DNA of 64,000 nucleotides from Acidiphilium acidophilum (GTDB taxonomy: Bacteria > Pseudomonadota > Alphaproteobacteria > Acetobacterales > Acetobacteraceae), in NCBI RefSeq assembly GCF_033842475.1, contig NZ_JAWXYB010000018.1, forward strand, positions 3,145,501-3,209,500. The letters run 5' to 3'. This document shows positions 61,622 to 64,000 of this stretch, piece by piece. The notes under the pieces are model-generated. The model was not told the origin of the DNA. It worked only from the letters and a program-made list of their open reading frames with translations, and did not search any database. How positions within the stretch are numbered: the stretch's first letter is position 1; each line of letters opens with the position of its first letter. A program made the position numbers and the translations under genes.

Positions 61622-62287
61622 GTGACAGAAACCCCCACAATTTCCCTGACCGACCGTTTCGCCGCCATCATCCGCGGGCTCCGCAACGATGTCTGCGTGC
61701 GCGGTTTTCAGACCGGCCTGAACCATCTCCTGCTCGCCCTGATCTCCACCCGCCTCACCCGCATCATCGAGCGCTTCGCCGCCATCGTCAGCCGCGACCG
61801 CGCCACCCCCGCCCAACCCGCCGAAACCCCCGCGCGCAAACCCCGCCCCACGCCCGGACGCGAGCCCCCGCCCGGCCCAGCGCCCTTGCGCCTCCCCTAT
61901 CATTTCGCCTGGCTCCTCCGTCTCGTGCCGCCCACCATCACCCAGGGCAACGCCGCCGTGAATGGCCGCATCGGCATCCAATCCCTGCTCGACGACCCCG
62001 AACTCCTCGCCCTGATCGCCCGCAACCGCGCCGCCGGCCGCCTGTTCCGCCCGCTCTGCCACATGCTCGGCATCCAGACCCCACCGCTCCTGCGCCGCCC
62101 GAAACGCCCGCGCGCACCAGACCCGACCCCACCCGATCCAACCCCACCCGCCGAGCCACCCCGGCGCCGCCAACCCCGCGCCGCACCGCGCCCCTCACCC
62201 TTCCCATCCAAACCGCGCACGCCGCCCGCCTGGGACCAGCACCTCGCCTTCCACCAGATCCTCGCCACCCGCGATTTTCAGTTCTGA
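61622..62287 (+). CDS. Proline-rich hypothetical protein
   Basis: The 221-residue product starts at GTG 61622. It has a short helical N-terminus (FAAIIRGLRNDVCVRGFQTGLNHLLLALISTRL), a Pro/Arg-rich linker, a small conserved-looking part (FAWLLRLVPPTITQGNAAVNGRIGIQSLLDDPELLALIARN) and a second long Pro/Arg-rich segment, ending in FQILATRDFQF-like residues. No known domain is seen. Codon use is as GC-rich as its neighbours. I am moderately sure it is a real gene. Confidence 0.55.
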   Translation: MTETPTISLTDRFAAIIRGLRNDVCVRGFQTGLNHLLLALISTRLTRIIERFAAIVSRDRATPAQPAETPARKPRPTPGREPPPGPAPLRLPYHFAWLLRLVPPTITQGNAAVNGRIGIQSLLDDPELLALIARNRAAGRLFRPLCHMLGIQTPPLLRRPKRPRAPDPTPPDPTPPAEPPRRRQPRAAPRPSPFPSKPRTPPAWDQHLAFHQILATRDFQF

Positions 62288-62318
62288 TGCGCCGCACCTT
62301 CGCACGCCCAATTCGTTA

Positions 62319-62337
62319 CGATATAGTAATTATATCG
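62319..62337. other. 19-bp A+T-rich palindrome downstream of livF
   Basis: CGATATA-GTAAT-TATATCG is a perfect inverted repeat with a five-base spacer in a GC-rich surround. It lies between the 3' ends of two convergent genes, so it could be a terminator hairpin or a protein-binding site. Confidence 0.5.
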
Positions 62338-62343
62338 GACCCT

Positions 62344-63045
62344 TCACAGCCCGAAATAGGCTTCCCGCACCGCTGTCGAGGCTTCAAGCTGCGCCCGCGT
62401 CCCCGACAGGCGCACCCTGCCGCCATCGATCAGGTAACCACGATCCGCCAGTTCGAGAAACGCGACGTTCTGTTCGGCAATCAGCAACGCGGTCCCCGCC
62501 CCGATCGCGGTCTGCAGGATCTTGATCACCTGCTTGACGAAAACCGGCGCCAGCCCGGACGAAGGCTCGTCCATCAGCAGGAGCCGGGGCTCGGAGACCA
62601 GAACCTTCGCGATCCCGAGCATCTTGCGCTGCCCGCCCGACAAGGTGGCCGCCGCATGGCGGCGCTTTTTCGCGAGGTCGGGAAACATCTCGAACAGCCG
62701 GTCGCTGCGCTGGCGGACGGTCGCGCGGTCCAGAAAATAACCCCCGAGCCGGATATTCTCCTCGATCGACAGGCTGGGAAACACCCCGAGTTCCGACATG
62801 AACGCGATGCCCCGGCGGATGCGCTGGTCGGGCGCGAGCATTTGCAAGGCCTCGCCCTCGAACCGGATCGTGCCGCCGCGGCAGGCGATCAGCCCGATAA
62901 TGGTGCGCAGCAGCGTCGTCTTGCCCGCACTGTTCGCGCCGAGCAGCAGCACGGTTTCCCCGGCGGCCACGTCGAGATCGATCCCCCACAAAATCTGGAG
63001 CGGACCGTAGCCGGCTTCGACGCCTTCGAGCGAAAGCAGGGTCAT
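62344..63045 (-). CDS. livF: Branched-chain amino acid ABC transporter ATP-binding protein LivF
   Basis: The 233-residue ATPase has Walker A LLGANSAGKTTLL, signature TLSGGQRKMLGIAKVL, Walker B LLLMDEPSSGLAP and the H-loop area LLIAEQNV. Order and length match LivF. It powers uptake of branched-chain amino acids or amides with LivG, LivH, LivM and a binding protein. It lies 4 bp after livG. Confidence 0.9.
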   Translation of the reverse strand: MTLLSLEGVEAGYGPLQILWGIDLDVAAGETVLLLGANSAGKTTLLRTIIGLIACRGGTIRFEGEALQMLAPDQRIRRGIAFMSELGVFPSLSIEENIRLGGYFLDRATVRQRSDRLFEMFPDLAKKRRHAAATLSGGQRKMLGIAKVLVSEPRLLLMDEPSSGLAPVFVKQVIKILQTAIGAGTALLIAEQNVAFLELADRGYLIDGGRVRLSGTRAQLEASTAVREAYFGL

Positions 63046-63049
63046 CCCG

Positions 63050-63757
63050 TCACCCTCCGATGAATGCTGCGACGACTTCAGGGTCCTGCGACGCCGCGCG
63101 CAACGTGCCCTCGAACAGCATCCGCCCGGCCCCGAGAACGATGACCCGTTCGGTGATGCGGTTGAGAAAGTCGAGCAGGTGTTCCACCACGATCATCGCA
63201 ATCCCCCGCGCCGCCAGCCGTTGCAGCAGGATCGCGACGACGGCGAGTTCCTGCGGGTTCAGCCCCGCCCCGATCTCGTCGATCAGCAGGATTTGCGGCC
63301 CGGTGGCGAGCGCGCGGGCGAGGTCGAGCATTTTCTGCTGATTGACCGTCAACGACCCCGCCGCCTGCCCGGCATGGGCGGCAAGATCGGTCTCGGCAAG
63401 GATGGCAGCGATATCGACCTGGTCATGGCCGCAGAAATGCGCGGAGACCTCGATATTCTCGCGCACCGTCATGCTGCGGAACGGCTTGGGCACCTGAAAG
63501 GTCCGGTTGATCCCCATGCGCGCGAGCCGAAACCCGGGCCGCGTCTGAACCGGGGTCCCGTTGAGCAGGATGCGCCCGGCATCGGCGCGATGGACCCCGG
63601 AAATCACGTTGATCGTCGTGGTCTTGCCCGACCCGTTCGGCCCGACCAGCCCGACGATCTCGCCCGCCGCGACCGTGAAGCTCACCTTGTCGAGCACGGT
63701 GAGGCCGCCGAATCGCTTGCCGACCGCATCGAGCCTGAGGAGAGGTTCAGAAGACAC
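63050..63757 (-). CDS. livG: Branched-chain amino acid ABC transporter ATP-binding protein LivG
   Basis: The 235-residue ATPase has Walker A LVGPNGSGKTTTINVISGV, Walker B LLIDEIGAGL and the LivG-type insert region GINRTFQVPKPF. The ABC signature reads GSLTVNQQKMLDLARAL, where most have LSxGQ; Gly is replaced by Asn, which may lower activity. It overlaps the livM stop by 11 bp. Confidence 0.88.
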   Translation of the reverse strand: MSSEPLLRLDAVGKRFGGLTVLDKVSFTVAAGEIVGLVGPNGSGKTTTINVISGVHRADAGRILLNGTPVQTRPGFRLARMGINRTFQVPKPFRSMTVRENIEVSAHFCGHDQVDIAAILAETDLAAHAGQAAGSLTVNQQKMLDLARALATGPQILLIDEIGAGLNPQELAVVAILLQRLAARGIAMIVVEHLLDFLNRITERVIVLGAGRMLFEGTLRAASQDPEVVAAFIGG

Positions 63758-64000
63758 GGATGCGCCTCCGTTCGAGCAGCGAAATCAGGCCGTTGGGCAG
63801 GAACAGAACCAGCAGCACGATGAGCAGACCATAGAGCAGCTCGAAATACTGCGGCGCCGAAACCCCGATCACCGCATAGAAACTGTACAGGATCACCGCA
63901 CCGATCAGCGGCCCGATCACGGTGCCGACCCCGCCGAACAGGGCGAACACGATGGCGAAAACGCTGATCTGCAGATTGAACACCGATTCCGGGTAGAACA
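63747..64000 (-). CDS. livM: Branched-chain amino acid ABC transporter permease LivM, C-terminal part (cut by window edge)
   Basis: The minus strand is open from the right edge to a stop at 63747-63749 and gives about 83 residues: FYPESVFNLQIS, then FALFGGVGTVIGPLIGAVILYSFYAVIG, then LYGLLIVLLVLFLPNGLISLLERRRIRVF. The LFGGVGTVIGP and LPNGL motifs are those of the LivM permease end. The N-terminal part lies beyond the window. Confidence 0.88.
   Translation of the reverse strand, partial: FYPESVFNLQISVFAIVFALFGGVGTVIGPLIGAVILYSFYAVIGVSAPQYFELLYGLLIVLLVLFLPNGLISLLERRRIRVF

Overview
The window is GC-rich (roughly two thirds G+C by eye) and densely coded. It carries alphaproteobacterial housekeeping genes (mrdA, kdsA, infA, maf, yacG, rnpB, ispE, apaG, folE, gyrB, tpiA, trpE-trpGD-trpC, moaC) beside a large sulfur-oxidation locus. 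The gene content suggests a sulfur-oxidising member of the Acetobacteraceae, possibly Acidiphilium-like. That placement is inference; no 16S gene is present.

Layout. 1-6.3 kb: 5' end of mrdA, an OmpA-like lipoprotein, kdsA, infA, a maf gene with no ordinary start codon, a short RNase E/G-like gene, yacG, a LOG protein, a LysM membrane protein, a small ribbon-helix-helix-like protein behind three ATATA boxes spaced 11 bp apart, a two-TM protein and RNase P RNA. 6.3-25.5 kb: the sulfur island. A leftward operon encodes lipoate assembly proteins (two LipS-type radical SAM proteins and an sLpl-type lipoate ligase). To its right lies a rightward block: catalytically degenerate GATase-like protein, dsrE, hdrC1 (interrupted by an insertion sequence), hdrB1, hdrA, orf, hdrC2, hdrB2, orf, lbpA, tusA, a DUF302 exported protein, a DsrE2-like protein and a geranylgeranyl-reductase-like flavoprotein (candidate LipT). 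A rhodanese, a second dsrE-tusA pair, a sulfide:quinone-oxidoreductase-like flavoprotein and a DUF1641 protein with three 60-residue repeats follow. 25.5-29.6 kb: ispE, a TPR lipoprotein, apaG, folE, tRNA-Leu. 29.6-37 kb: a leftward operon of an XRE regulator plus six Hyf/complex-I-like genes (hyfB, D, E, F, G, I). Its large subunit lacks the Ni-Fe cysteine pairs and no ferredoxin-like subunit is present. 37-40.5 kb: DUF167, PhnA-like, persulfide-dioxygenase-like MBL protein, CBS-BON protein behind a perfect FNR box, and an FNR-type regulator with four cysteines. 40.9-46.7 kb: a tripartite RND efflux system whose outer-membrane factor carries a palindromic element in its signal-peptide coding region. 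46.7-57.1 kb: gyrB, tRNA-Arg, Trm112-like, DUF971, tpiA, ppiD-like, trpE, a fused trpG-trpD, trpC, moaC. 57.3-58.6 kb: a second copy of the IS256-family element. 58.7-64 kb: a two-domain glycosyltransferase, a proline-rich unknown protein and livF-livG-livM (livM cut by the window edge).

How the genes fit together (family knowledge plus inference): persulfide sulfur would be passed by rhodanese, DsrE and TusA carriers to the cytoplasmic sHdr complex, which oxidises it using the lipoyl-carrying protein LbpA as cofactor carrier. The LipS proteins, ligase and LipT candidate would build lipoate on LbpA. The SQR-like flavoprotein and the MBL persulfide dioxygenase would supply or remove persulfide. 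The IS has replaced the last 20 residues of HdrC1 with IS-encoded sequence but left both [4Fe-4S] motifs intact, so whether this strain still has a working sHdr complex is the main open question of the locus.
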